Shown: in pieces, positions 1 to 5,364 of the stretch
How the letters are laid out: the number at the start of each line of letters is the position of its first letter
Position numbering within the stretch: the first letter of the stretch is position 1
Source: JAPLVB01 sp964353635
Lineage (GTDB): Archaea; Aenigmatarchaeota; Aenigmatarchaeia; QMZP01
Assembly (NCBI GenBank): GCA_964353635.1
Contig: CAYGVS010000040.1
Coordinates: 1-7,374 of the forward strand
Length of the DNA: 7,374 nucleotides
Direction: 5' to 3'
Made by a program: the position numbers and the translations under genes
The notes under the pieces: model-generated
Database searches by the model: none
The model's input: only the letters and a program-made list of their open reading frames with translations
What the model was told of the DNA's origin: nothing

Positions 1-2
1 GC

Positions 3-10
3 TTTATATA
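3..10 (+). promoter_or_regulatory. TATA box of the transposase gene
   Basis: TTTATATA matches the archaeal TATA consensus closely. With archaeal spacing of about 25 bases, transcription would start near base 30-35. That leaves a leader of about 40 bases before the chosen start codon at 72. Two palindromes lie immediately downstream, one of them between the TATA box and the expected transcription start. Confidence 0.6.
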
Positions 11-11
11 C

Positions 12-51
12 TTAGACGTCTAATATTAAGTATAAGAAATTAGACGTCTAA
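12..51. repeat. Two copies of the palindrome TTAGACGTCTAA, likely operators
   Basis: The perfect 12-bp palindrome TTAGACGTCTAA occurs at 12-23 and again at 40-51, so the centres are 28 bp apart. I saw no further copy in the window. The first copy sits between the TATA box (3-10) and the expected transcription start, and the second lies in the leader. This arrangement suits a dimeric repressor that blocks TFB/polymerase loading, possibly the element's own transposase. A role as part of the left end of the insertion sequence is the alternative. The sequence is certain; the function is inference. Confidence 0.6.
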
Positions 52-71
52 AGTCATAATAGGTGATGTTT

Positions 72-1295
72 ATGGATATGAGGCAAGTAAAGGGCATGGA
101 GATAGCCAAGAACGGCAAGATACTGAAAACGCCGAAGGGGTTTGTAGTTCCCAGCCAATCAGGGAACGGCGCATATCTGGTTCACAACGTGAACATGAAG
201 ACCGTGTGCGATTGCCCTGATTGTGAGCTTAGAGGAATCAAGTGCAAACATCAATGGGCAGTAGAATACTTTATTCAGCAAGTCATGGATACAGAAGGTA
301 ATACAACCGTAACTAAAGCTGTCAGAATGACATATCCCCAGAATTGGAGCGCATACAATGAGGCCCAGAGCAATGAGATAAGGCTTTTTGACGTTTTGCT
401 GAAAGACCTTGTGGCTTGTGTAGAAGAGCCTATCCAGACATTCGGAAGACCCAGATTGGCACTCAAGGAGACCGTCTTTTGCTCCATTCAGAAGGTTTAT
501 AGCCAGCTATCCCAGAGAAGGGCCACAACCCTATACAGAAACGCAGAAGAGCGCAACCAGATAAGCCATGCTCCGCATTTCAACGTTATAGGTATGACCC
601 TTAACAGAGAAGACATAACGCCTATCCTTTACAGGCTTCTCACAATATCAGCCATGCCCTTGAGAAGCATAGAGACTACCTTTATCCCAGATAGCTCAGG
701 ATTCCGAACCAGCCAGTTCGGGCAGTATGCCATAGAGAAATACGGCATAATGAAGAAACACAAGTGGGTGAAGGCTCATATCCTTGTGGGAGCGAAAACC
801 AACGTGATTGTGAACGCAAGAATAGGTGAAGAATATAGTGCCGACTGTCCGCAGTTCGCTCCCTTAATAATGGAAGCTCATAGCAACGGCTTCCAAATAA
901 AGGAGATTCCCGCCGACATGGGATACTTGAGCAGGGACAATTACAATACAGCAACCCGGATAGGGGCGACTGCTTACATTCCTTTCAAGGATAGGGTTAC
1001 GGATAAAGCTAGAGGGTCTATGACATGGAAGAAAATGTATCACTATTTCCAGCTTAACCGTGAGGAGTTCCTACAACACTACCACAAGAGGAGCAACGTG
1101 GAGAGTGCCTTTAACATGGTCAAAATGAAGTTCGGGGATAGGCTGAAATCAAAGAAGCAGATAGCCCAGATAAATGAGCTTCTTTGCAAGCTGATAGCTC
1201 ATAACATAGTAGTGCTTATCCATGAAATGCACGAGTTGGGCATACAGCCCAACTTCTTAAACTGTCAAAACAAGGAGGTGATAGGTTGCACATAA
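72..1295 (+). CDS. IS4-family DDE transposase with N-terminal SWIM zinc finger
   Basis: This is a cut-and-paste type transposase of 407 residues that appears intact. Near the N-terminus, C46-x-C48-x9-C58-x-H60 forms a SWIM zinc finger, expected to bind DNA or protein. The DDE_Tnp_1 catalytic domain follows: the first Asp is D207 in DSSGF, the second is D282 in ADMGY, and the Glu is E344 in the block RSNVESAF followed by a basic KMKFGDR segment. All three are in the expected order and contexts. I chose ATG 72 because AGGTGAT (61-67) is well placed for it; GTG 63 and ATG 66 lie in the same frame but overlap that site. The gene has its own TATA box and paired palindromes upstream, and its stop codon lies inside a hairpin region. 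No convincing terminal inverted repeats were found, so the ends of the element are undefined; the left one may lie before base 1. Family assignment is confident, the exact IS group is not. Confidence 0.92.
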   Translation: MDMRQVKGMEIAKNGKILKTPKGFVVPSQSGNGAYLVHNVNMKTVCDCPDCELRGIKCKHQWAVEYFIQQVMDTEGNTTVTKAVRMTYPQNWSAYNEAQSNEIRLFDVLLKDLVACVEEPIQTFGRPRLALKETVFCSIQKVYSQLSQRRATTLYRNAEERNQISHAPHFNVIGMTLNREDITPILYRLLTISAMPLRSIETTFIPDSSGFRTSQFGQYAIEKYGIMKKHKWVKAHILVGAKTNVIVNARIGEEYSADCPQFAPLIMEAHSNGFQIKEIPADMGYLSRDNYNTATRIGATAYIPFKDRVTDKARGSMTWKKMYHYFQLNREEFLQHYHKRSNVESAFNMVKMKFGDRLKSKKQIAQINELLCKLIAHNIVVLIHEMHELGIQPNFLNCQNKEVIGCT

Positions 1296-1351
1296 AGTGA
1301 GCCGACTGCACAAAAACTCGGCTCAATTCAAGCTTTTATGTGCAAAGCTTG
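1286..1351 (+). repeat. Nested inverted repeats at the transposase 3' end (candidate terminator or regulatory structure)
   Basis: There are three perfect inverted repeats. Arm pair A is TTGCACATAAA (1286-1296) with TTTATGTGCAA (1335-1345). Pair B is TGAGCCGA (1298-1305) with TCGGCTCA (1318-1325). Pair C is CAAGCTTT (1329-1336) with AAAGCTTG (1344-1351). A and B can form together as one long stem, and B and C can form as two tandem hairpins. A and C cannot coexist, because both use bases 1335-1336 and 1344-1345. The transposase stop codon (1293-1295) is within arm A. It could be a terminator, a block to read-through translation, a subterminal transposase site or a non-coding RNA end. The pairing is directly seen; the function is open. 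Confidence 0.6.
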
Positions 1352-1374
1352 ATTTGATTGGCGGCCGTTTTCCC

Positions 1375-1382
1375 AATAAATA
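1375..1382 (+). promoter_or_regulatory. Possible TATA box for the Mth938-like/trm56 pair
   Basis: AATAAATA is centred about 27 bases before ATG 1405, the spacing expected if transcription starts at or next to the start codon. No Shine-Dalgarno sequence precedes ATG 1405, which fits a leaderless mRNA. Together with the hairpins at 1286-1351 this accounts for the whole 109-base gap after the transposase gene. Confidence 0.45.
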
Positions 1383-1404
1383 GCAGCCAGGACATAATCT
1401 ATAT

Positions 1405-1746
1405 ATGGTTTTGATTGACTCCGTCTCCTACGGGGAGGTCAAGGTGGACGGGAAGATATATTATTCTGATGTTGTTGTCTGGTGGGACGGCAAGGTGGAG
1501 CTGGTGAGGAAGACTCACCAGTTCGGGATTAACGAGCTGCTTAACATGCTGAGGAAGAAGCCTGAAGCCGTCATTGTTGGCATAGGTGTGGACAGAGCGG
1601 TCGAGATTTTGGATGAGGTCCCCCAGGAGATGGAGGAAAGGGGGCTTCTCTTCTTCGTGGAGAGCGCCCCTAACGCGCTTGAGGTCTTCAACGGACTGAT
1701 AAGCGAGGGCAAGAAGGCTGTCGCTTACATTCACTGCACGTCATGA
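1405..1746 (+). CDS. Mth938-like domain protein (DUF498/NDUFAF3 family)
   Basis: This is a 113-residue protein that matches the single-domain Mth938 fold throughout. It starts with IDSVSYGEVKVDG, has the YYSDVVVWWDGKVELV strand pair, an R-x2-H segment (RKTHQFG), the VIVGIGVDRAVEI stretch in place of the family's IGTG, the SAPNALEVFNGL helix and the closing KKAVAYIHCTS. That order and length are typical of archaeal members. The biochemical role of the archaeal family is not settled; the mitochondrial relative NDUFAF3 helps to assemble complex I. No signal peptide or membrane segment is visible, so it should be cytosolic. The start has no Shine-Dalgarno site and may be leaderless. Its TGA stop is 14 bases before the chosen trm56 start, so the two are probably co-transcribed. 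The family call is confident, the function unknown. Confidence 0.8.
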   Translation: MVLIDSVSYGEVKVDGKIYYSDVVVWWDGKVELVRKTHQFGINELLNMLRKKPEAVIVGIGVDRAVEILDEVPQEMEERGLLFFVESAPNALEVFNGLISEGKKAVAYIHCTS

Positions 1747-1760
1747 TTCTGGAGGGTGAT

Positions 1761-2303
1761 ATGATTGTTGTTCTGAGGCTGGGGCATAGGATTGAGCGGG
1801 ATAAGAGGCTCAGCACGCACTGCGGCCTTGTGGCCCGCGCTTTCGGGGCGCAGAAGATGGTTTATTCAGGCCAGGAGGATTCAGGGCTGGAGGAATCCAT
1901 AAACTCTGTCATAAAGGGCTGGGGAGGCCCGTTCTCAATAGAGCACGTGGAGAGCGCGAGGAAGGTGATAAGGGACTGGAAGGGGAAATCAGTCCATCTC
2001 ACTGTGTATGGGTTGCCGCTCCAGAAGAAAATCCGGATAATAAGGAAGATGAAAAATCTCCTTGTCATTGTGGGAGGGGAGAAGGTCCCTCCTGAGGTCT
2101 ACCAGGAATGCGGCATGAACATCCAGGTCACAGGCCAGCCCCATTCGGAAGTGGCTGCCCTCGCTATCTTCCTGCATGAATACTTCGAGGGGAAGGAGCT
2201 CGAGAAGAAATTCAGAAAGGCTGAGAAAAATGTTGTTCCGCAGGAAAGGGGGAAGAAGGTTACCACCAAGATTCTAAAACAGACTTGGCCTCGTCATATG
2301 TAA
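1761..2303 (+). CDS. trm56: tRNA (cytidine(56)-2'-O)-methyltransferase, aTrm56
   Basis: This SPOUT-class enzyme transfers a methyl group from S-adenosylmethionine to the 2'-hydroxyl of C56 in the T-loop of tRNA, an archaea-specific modification. The N-terminus VVLRLGHRIERDKRLSTH (residues 3-20) is the family signature. The knotted SAM-binding end is visible as LLVIVGGEKVPPEVY (100-114) and GQPHSEVAALAIFLHEYFEG (125-144). I chose ATG 1761 over the in-frame ATG 1743 because GGAGGGTGAT (1751-1760) directly precedes it and the family begins at this point; it gives 180 residues, a normal length. The upstream neighbour ends at 1746, indicating an operon. Residues 150-180 are a basic tail beyond the fold, and its last 14 residues are encoded opposite the 3' end of the convergent gene at 2260-2649. 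The tail may therefore have been altered when that gene arrived. Function is confident from the motifs. Confidence 0.93.
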   Translation: MIVVLRLGHRIERDKRLSTHCGLVARAFGAQKMVYSGQEDSGLEESINSVIKGWGGPFSIEHVESARKVIRDWKGKSVHLTVYGLPLQKKIRIIRKMKNLLVIVGGEKVPPEVYQECGMNIQVTGQPHSEVAALAIFLHEYFEGKELEKKFRKAEKNVVPQERGKKVTTKILKQTWPRHM

Positions 2304-2649
2304 ATTTTTCTTTGTTTTTCCCAAATATGAACAAAACATCTCTTCCAAGCAGCCATTTCTTGTTTTCCTTTTGATAAACATCCACCCCGAGAAGGCTTCT
2401 TTTCTTGAAGTATCCTCTGGTATTTAACATATGACACAGGTCATTGTATTTCTTTGCTTCATCAAGAAACGATTCATAAGTCATTTCTTCGATCCTATAG
2501 GGAGATTCCAAAATTACTTTGTCGTTAAGTATAGCTCTAGAAAAATTGTTTTTCCCAAGAGTGACGTCTTCCAAATCGAATCCCTTTTCCTCCAAAACTC
2601 CACAAACAGCTCTGTACCTGGGGTCCAATGCTTTCTTTAAAAGTCCCAT
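2260..2649 (-). CDS. Hypothetical protein, 129 residues, AT-rich orphan
   Basis: I do not recognise this protein. It has 129 residues, is highly charged with many Lys, Glu and Asp, and has no signal peptide or membrane segment. A predicted mix of helices and strands is suggested by KAVxYVxG-free helical starts such as LLKKALDPRYRAVCGVLEE and short strands such as KVILESPY and DVLFIFGK; it ends in tandem Trp. Composition supports a real gene in an unbroken 130-codon frame. GGAG sits 7 bases upstream of the ATG. Base use differs from its neighbours: by hand count 19 of 60 bases are G or C at 2461-2520, against 36 of 60 at 1921-1980 in trm56. It runs convergently to trm56 and overlaps it by 44 bases. 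The composition and overlap suggest later acquisition. That it is a gene is likely; its role is unknown. Confidence 0.6.
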   Translation of the reverse strand: MGLLKKALDPRYRAVCGVLEEKGFDLEDVTLGKNNFSRAILNDKVILESPYRIEEMTYESFLDEAKKYNDLCHMLNTRGYFKKRSLLGVDVYQKENKKWLLGRDVLFIFGKNKEKFTYDEAKSVLESWW

Positions 2650-2773
2650 AATCTAACTCCGGATGTTTTAAAGGTCATATTGCCTTCATTGGCAAGCAAA
2701 TTTGTTGTTTCTTCCATGCATCCAAATGTGCATAGACTCTGCAGTGGTTTGCGGGATTACTTTTTATTAAACC

Positions 2774-2783
2774 TATATAAAAA
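2774..2783. promoter_or_regulatory. TATA-like element in the 161-base gap before taw1's 3' end
   Basis: TATATAAAAA reads as TTTTTATATA on the minus strand, a fair archaeal TATA box. On the minus strand it could drive the gene at 2260-2649 with a leader of about 100 bases. The rest of the gap 2650-2810 holds no gene, tRNA or strong hairpin that I can support. The element may simply be AT-rich intergenic sequence. Confidence 0.3.
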
Positions 2784-2810
2784 GCTGTGCATGCGTAATA
2801 AGCAACTGAA

Positions 2811-3713
2811 CTACTTATTCGACAATAGCACAACTCTGCTCTCCACTTGCTCATCCTTGAAGCCGTAGCCTGAGGCCTTGGAGAGCTTTTCCGAGAAGGC
2901 CTTCACTTCCGCATGGGTGGGCATGGTGCTCCTTTCTAGCCGCTTCTGCGACTCCCCTACATGAACGTAGCCTTTGGCCTCCACGAAGTCAGCCCCGGAC
3001 TTTTCTATCAGCTTGGCGTATCTCTCTGGGGAGTGCATATTCCAGCCCTTCACGAGTGTGAGCCTGAGCACCTTCCTGCAGGAGAAGGAATTCATGAGCT
3101 CAAGGGATTTGTTGATCCTTTCCCAGAAATCCTTCTTCGATGGCATGTCTATCTTCTTATAGCTGGCCTTGTCAGGGGCGTCCAGGGAGATGTAGAGGTT
3201 GGTGGGCTCGCTTATTTTCCCAAGCGCACTGGGAAATTGGCCGTTGGTGACCAGAAATGTGGAGAACCCGCGGGAGTGGAATTCCTCTATCAGGCCCGAG
3301 AGCTTGGGATAGAGTGTGGGCTCTCCCACTAGGGAGATGGCCGCATTATTGGGGTCCTGGGCCTCCTTCCATTTCTTCAGGTTCACGCCAGAGAAGCCCT
3401 TGAATCCTGATATGAGCTCCCTCTGGCCCTTTATGCAGCCTTCTATTATCTTTTCAGGAGAATCAGTTTTGCTGACCTTTATTTTAGTTTTCTCAACTAT
3501 GCGCCAGCAGTAGCGGCATGAATTAGAACAGAACAGCCAGGGAGTCATCTGCAGGCATCTGTGGGACTGGATTCCGTAGAACTTCTGTTTGTAGCACACG
3601 CCTCCGTCGCGCATGCTCTTCCTGAGCCAGAAGCACAGCTTCACAGCAGAGTGGTTTCCCACAACTTTGTAATGCTGGTGCACGAGCTCTTTTCTGAGGC
3701 TTTCAGGAATCAT
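2811..3713 (-). CDS. taw1: 4-demethylwyosine synthase Taw1 (TYW1-type radical SAM enzyme)
   Basis: Taw1 condenses N1-methylguanosine-37 of tRNA-Phe with two carbons of pyruvate to make the tricyclic 4-demethylwyosine base, the first ring-forming step of archaeal wyosine synthesis. The radical-SAM cluster motif C62-x3-C66-x2-C69 (CSNSCRYC) is present. The three ligands of the second 4Fe-4S cluster are also there as C27, C40 and C53. K42, just after C40, corresponds in position to the lysine proposed to bind pyruvate in the Methanocaldococcus enzyme. AISLVGEPTLYP (125-136), FLVTNG (153-158) and NLYISLDAP (172-180) are further family blocks. At 300 residues it is a full-length archaeal form without the flavodoxin domain of eukaryotic TYW1. 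It has no close operon partner; its start faces the 95-residue gene across 59 bases. No clear Shine-Dalgarno site precedes the ATG, and TTTAAAAC about 26 bases upstream suggests a leaderless transcript. Confidence 0.95.
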   Translation of the reverse strand: MIPESLRKELVHQHYKVVGNHSAVKLCFWLRKSMRDGGVCYKQKFYGIQSHRCLQMTPWLFCSNSCRYCWRIVEKTKIKVSKTDSPEKIIEGCIKGQRELISGFKGFSGVNLKKWKEAQDPNNAAISLVGEPTLYPKLSGLIEEFHSRGFSTFLVTNGQFPSALGKISEPTNLYISLDAPDKASYKKIDMPSKKDFWERINKSLELMNSFSCRKVLRLTLVKGWNMHSPERYAKLIEKSGADFVEAKGYVHVGESQKRLERSTMPTHAEVKAFSEKLSKASGYGFKDEQVESRVVLLSNK

Positions 3714-3733
3714 TTGAAGACCTTATAATCATC

Positions 3734-3743
3734 GTTTTAAATT
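3734..3743. promoter_or_regulatory. Shared divergent promoter element between taw1 and the 95-residue gene
   Basis: GTTTTAAATT contains the near-symmetric TTTTAAA core. Its centre is about 26 bases from the taw1 start codon on the minus strand, suiting leaderless transcription. It is about 34 bases from the ATG at 3773 on the plus strand, suiting a short leader that just includes the GGAG at 3764-3767. One TATA box could serve both directions. Confidence 0.4.
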
Positions 3744-3772
3744 CGTTTAATTCAATAGTTAAAGGAGATGAG

Positions 3773-4060
3773 ATGCTTAAAGAATACAAAGCCCTGCTTG
3801 AGAAGAAGGCTGCTCTACAGAAGCAAGAAAAGCGAATAGATGAAAATATCGAGCCTGAGGTCCAGGAGTTCCAAAAGAAAATGTTGTCCGAGGGATTTTC
3901 GGGGAAACTTGTGGACGATACAGTAAATTTTTACAGAAACCGGCGCAAGCAGAATAAACTCATAGAAATACAAACCTTTTTGGAAGTTGTTGAAAAAGAA
4001 GAAGCCGGATATGATTTCAGCAAATTATCCAGAAAAGGACTTGCTATTTACCTTTCATAG
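3773..4060 (+). CDS. Hypothetical protein, 95 residues, predicted coiled coil
   Basis: I do not recognise this family. The 95-residue product is charged and mostly helical by composition. Residues 1-40 are rich in Lys, Glu, Gln and Leu with heptad-like spacing (LKEYKALLEKKAALQKQEKR), suggesting a coiled coil. The middle (about 42-75) looks like further helices, and the last 20 residues include KLSRKGLAIYLS. No signal peptide, membrane segment or cysteine pair is present. Translation is well supported: AAAGGAG ends 5 bases before the ATG. A hand count gives 26 of 60 bases G or C at 3781-3840, lower than the repair genes. It is divergent from taw1 and convergent with the ogg gene, 21 bases between the two stop codons, so it appears to be a single-gene unit. 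It may be an accessory or mobile-element-derived protein; there is no evidence for a function. Confidence 0.7.
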   Translation: MLKEYKALLEKKAALQKQEKRIDENIEPEVQEFQKKMLSEGFSGKLVDDTVNFYRNRRKQNKLIEIQTFLEVVEKEEAGYDFSKLSRKGLAIYLS

Positions 4061-4081
4061 AATGTTGCTTGCTATTATTTA

Positions 4082-4714
4082 CTATTTGAACACCTCTCCT
4101 GTCTCCTCTGACCAGAACAAGAGATCAAGCTCGTCCATGGGGATTTTGACTTTTGTTGAGAAGGCATGCATCTGGGTTTCCAATTCCTTGTATTTCTTTG
4201 CGGTGAGGGTTTTTGGAACCTCATTTATCGCCCCGTGTCTCTGGAGGTTCTTCAGGATGTGCCTATCCAGGATGGCCAGGTCAGAGCCCATGCCTATGTT
4301 GCGCAGGAAGTGGGAGGCCTCCTTGTATCCCATCCCTTTCAGATTGGAGACAAGCCATTCTCTCATCTCAAACGGGCTTCCTATTTCAAGGAGCTTTTTC
4401 TTTATGGAAAGCCTTCCCTTATCAGTGAAGAGTGCGCGTGCGTGGAGTATATAGCCTGACTTGTTGTTGTGGAAGCGCACCTTCTTGTGAAGCGTCTTCC
4501 TTATCTCATCATGAGAACCATCATAAAGGAGCCCTGTGCTCTGCATATGGGAGACTGCTTGCCAGCAGGACTTAGCCTTGGACTGGGGGGTGCAGAAGCA
4601 GAAAGCGAGTTCGGCGAAAATCCTCTCATCAGGCTGGTTCCAGACTTCCTGAAAGTCCAGAAGCCTCTGCTTTATCTGCCTCTTCCTTGATTTGTAAGAT
4701 TTTTGAAGGTTCAT
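4082..4714 (-). CDS. ogg: N-glycosylase/DNA lyase, Ogg2 type (8-oxoguanine repair)
   Basis: This bifunctional base-excision repair enzyme removes 8-oxoguanine from DNA and cuts the strand at the resulting site. The helix-hairpin-helix motif GMGYKEASHFLRNIG (127-141) carries the catalytic lysine K131, and D150 in LAILDRHIL is the activating aspartate. These are the same contexts as K129 and D147 of the Methanocaldococcus jannaschii enzyme. The last residue is K210 (ending GEVFK); a C-terminal lysine is the known Ogg2 determinant for telling 8-oxoguanine from guanine. At 210 residues the length is normal for Ogg2. No iron-sulfur cluster motif is present, unlike Nth next door. The gene begins 4 bases after the nth stop, and its AAGAAGTGA ribosome site overlaps the nth end, so the two are translationally linked. 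It is the last gene of the minus-strand run. Confidence 0.94.
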   Translation of the reverse strand: MNLQKSYKSRKRQIKQRLLDFQEVWNQPDERIFAELAFCFCTPQSKAKSCWQAVSHMQSTGLLYDGSHDEIRKTLHKKVRFHNNKSGYILHARALFTDKGRLSIKKKLLEIGSPFEMREWLVSNLKGMGYKEASHFLRNIGMGSDLAILDRHILKNLQRHGAINEVPKTLTAKKYKELETQMHAFSTKVKIPMDELDLLFWSEETGEVFK

Positions 4715-4718
4715 AAAG

Positions 4719-5363
4719 TCACTTCTTGGGATTAAGGTTCTTATTAGGATAATCGCAATACCTCACAATCGGGCACTTCCAGCATAGGGGTTTTATCGGC
4801 TGGCAAATCTGCTGGCCGAACTTCACGAATAGCTCATTGAAGTCCACCCAGTATTCCCTAGGGATTATTTTTACCAGCTCGGATTCTGTCTGCTCTGGGG
4901 TCTTTGTCTTCACGAAGCCTATCCTGTTGGATATCCTGTGCACGTGCGTGTCCACGGGTATGGCAGGAAGCCTGTAGGCGTAAACCAGGACGCAGTTGGC
5001 TGTCTTCCTTCCCACTCCGGGAAGTTTTATAAGTTTGTCAAAATCTTCAGGGATTTTCCCTTGGTATTTTTGAATAAGTATCCTGCTTATTTCCTTTATG
5101 CGCCTGGCCTTTGTTATGTAGAAGCCGCTGGGTTTTATCAGCTTTTCTATGTCCTTGAGCGGGGCCTGGGAAAGCTGTTTTGGGGTTTTGTATTTAGCGA
5201 AGAGTTGCTCGCTTGCGCGTTCCGTGCTCTCGTCCCTTGTGCGCTGGGAGAGGACAGTGGATATAAGGACTTCGAATGGGTTTCCCCTAGAGACAGTGGC
5301 TCTGGTTATCCCCAGATGCCTCCTTATGCTTCTGGTTATGAAGGCAATCTCTTTCGTTTTCAT
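4719..5363 (-). CDS. nth: Endonuclease III, DNA glycosylase/AP lyase
   Basis: Endonuclease III excises oxidised pyrimidines such as thymine glycol and nicks the strand by beta-elimination. The motif LPGVGRKTA (114-122) gives the catalytic K120, and VDTHVHR (137-143) gives D138. The 4Fe-4S loop C187-x6-C194-x2-C197-x5-C203 is complete. These numbers coincide with those of E. coli Nth (211 residues; this one has 214), so there is little insertion or deletion relative to that enzyme. LSQRTRDE (38-45) is also a typical family block, with R-T-R-D where bacteria often have T-D. The gene starts 1 base after the stop of the desulforedoxin-like gene and ends 4 bases before ogg, an arrangement indicating one mRNA. 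I saw no PCNA-binding motif. Function is certain from the motifs. Confidence 0.96.
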   Translation of the reverse strand: MKTKEIAFITRSIRRHLGITRATVSRGNPFEVLISTVLSQRTRDESTERASEQLFAKYKTPKQLSQAPLKDIEKLIKPSGFYITKARRIKEISRILIQKYQGKIPEDFDKLIKLPGVGRKTANCVLVYAYRLPAIPVDTHVHRISNRIGFVKTKTPEQTESELVKIIPREYWVDFNELFVKFGQQICQPIKPLCWKCPIVRYCDYPNKNLNPKK

Positions 5364-5364
5364 G

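Noticed and set aside
63..68. GTG 63 and ATG 66 as starts of the transposase
   Set aside because: They lie on or inside the AGGTGAT ribosome site that fits ATG 72 best.
1..1351. Terminal inverted repeats of the insertion sequence (GCTTT at 1-5 against AAAGC at 1344-1348)
   Set aside because: Only five outer bases match well and the rest diverge; no target duplication can be seen, and the left end may lie outside the window.
1743..1745. ATG 1743 as the trm56 start, giving an ATGA overlap with the upstream gene
   Set aside because: The strong GGAGGGTGAT site and the family N-terminus both point to ATG 1761.
2650..2810. A tRNA or small guide RNA in the gap
   Set aside because: No T-loop, cloverleaf, or paired C and D box motifs could be placed.
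2680..2868. A 62-codon plus-strand frame across the gap before the taw1 3' end
   Set aside because: It has no Shine-Dalgarno site, its composition is not protein-like, and it overlaps the taw1 end; treated as chance.
2961..3332. A 123-codon plus-strand frame opposite taw1
   Set aside because: It lies within the well-supported taw1 gene and shows no ribosome site or recognisable domain.
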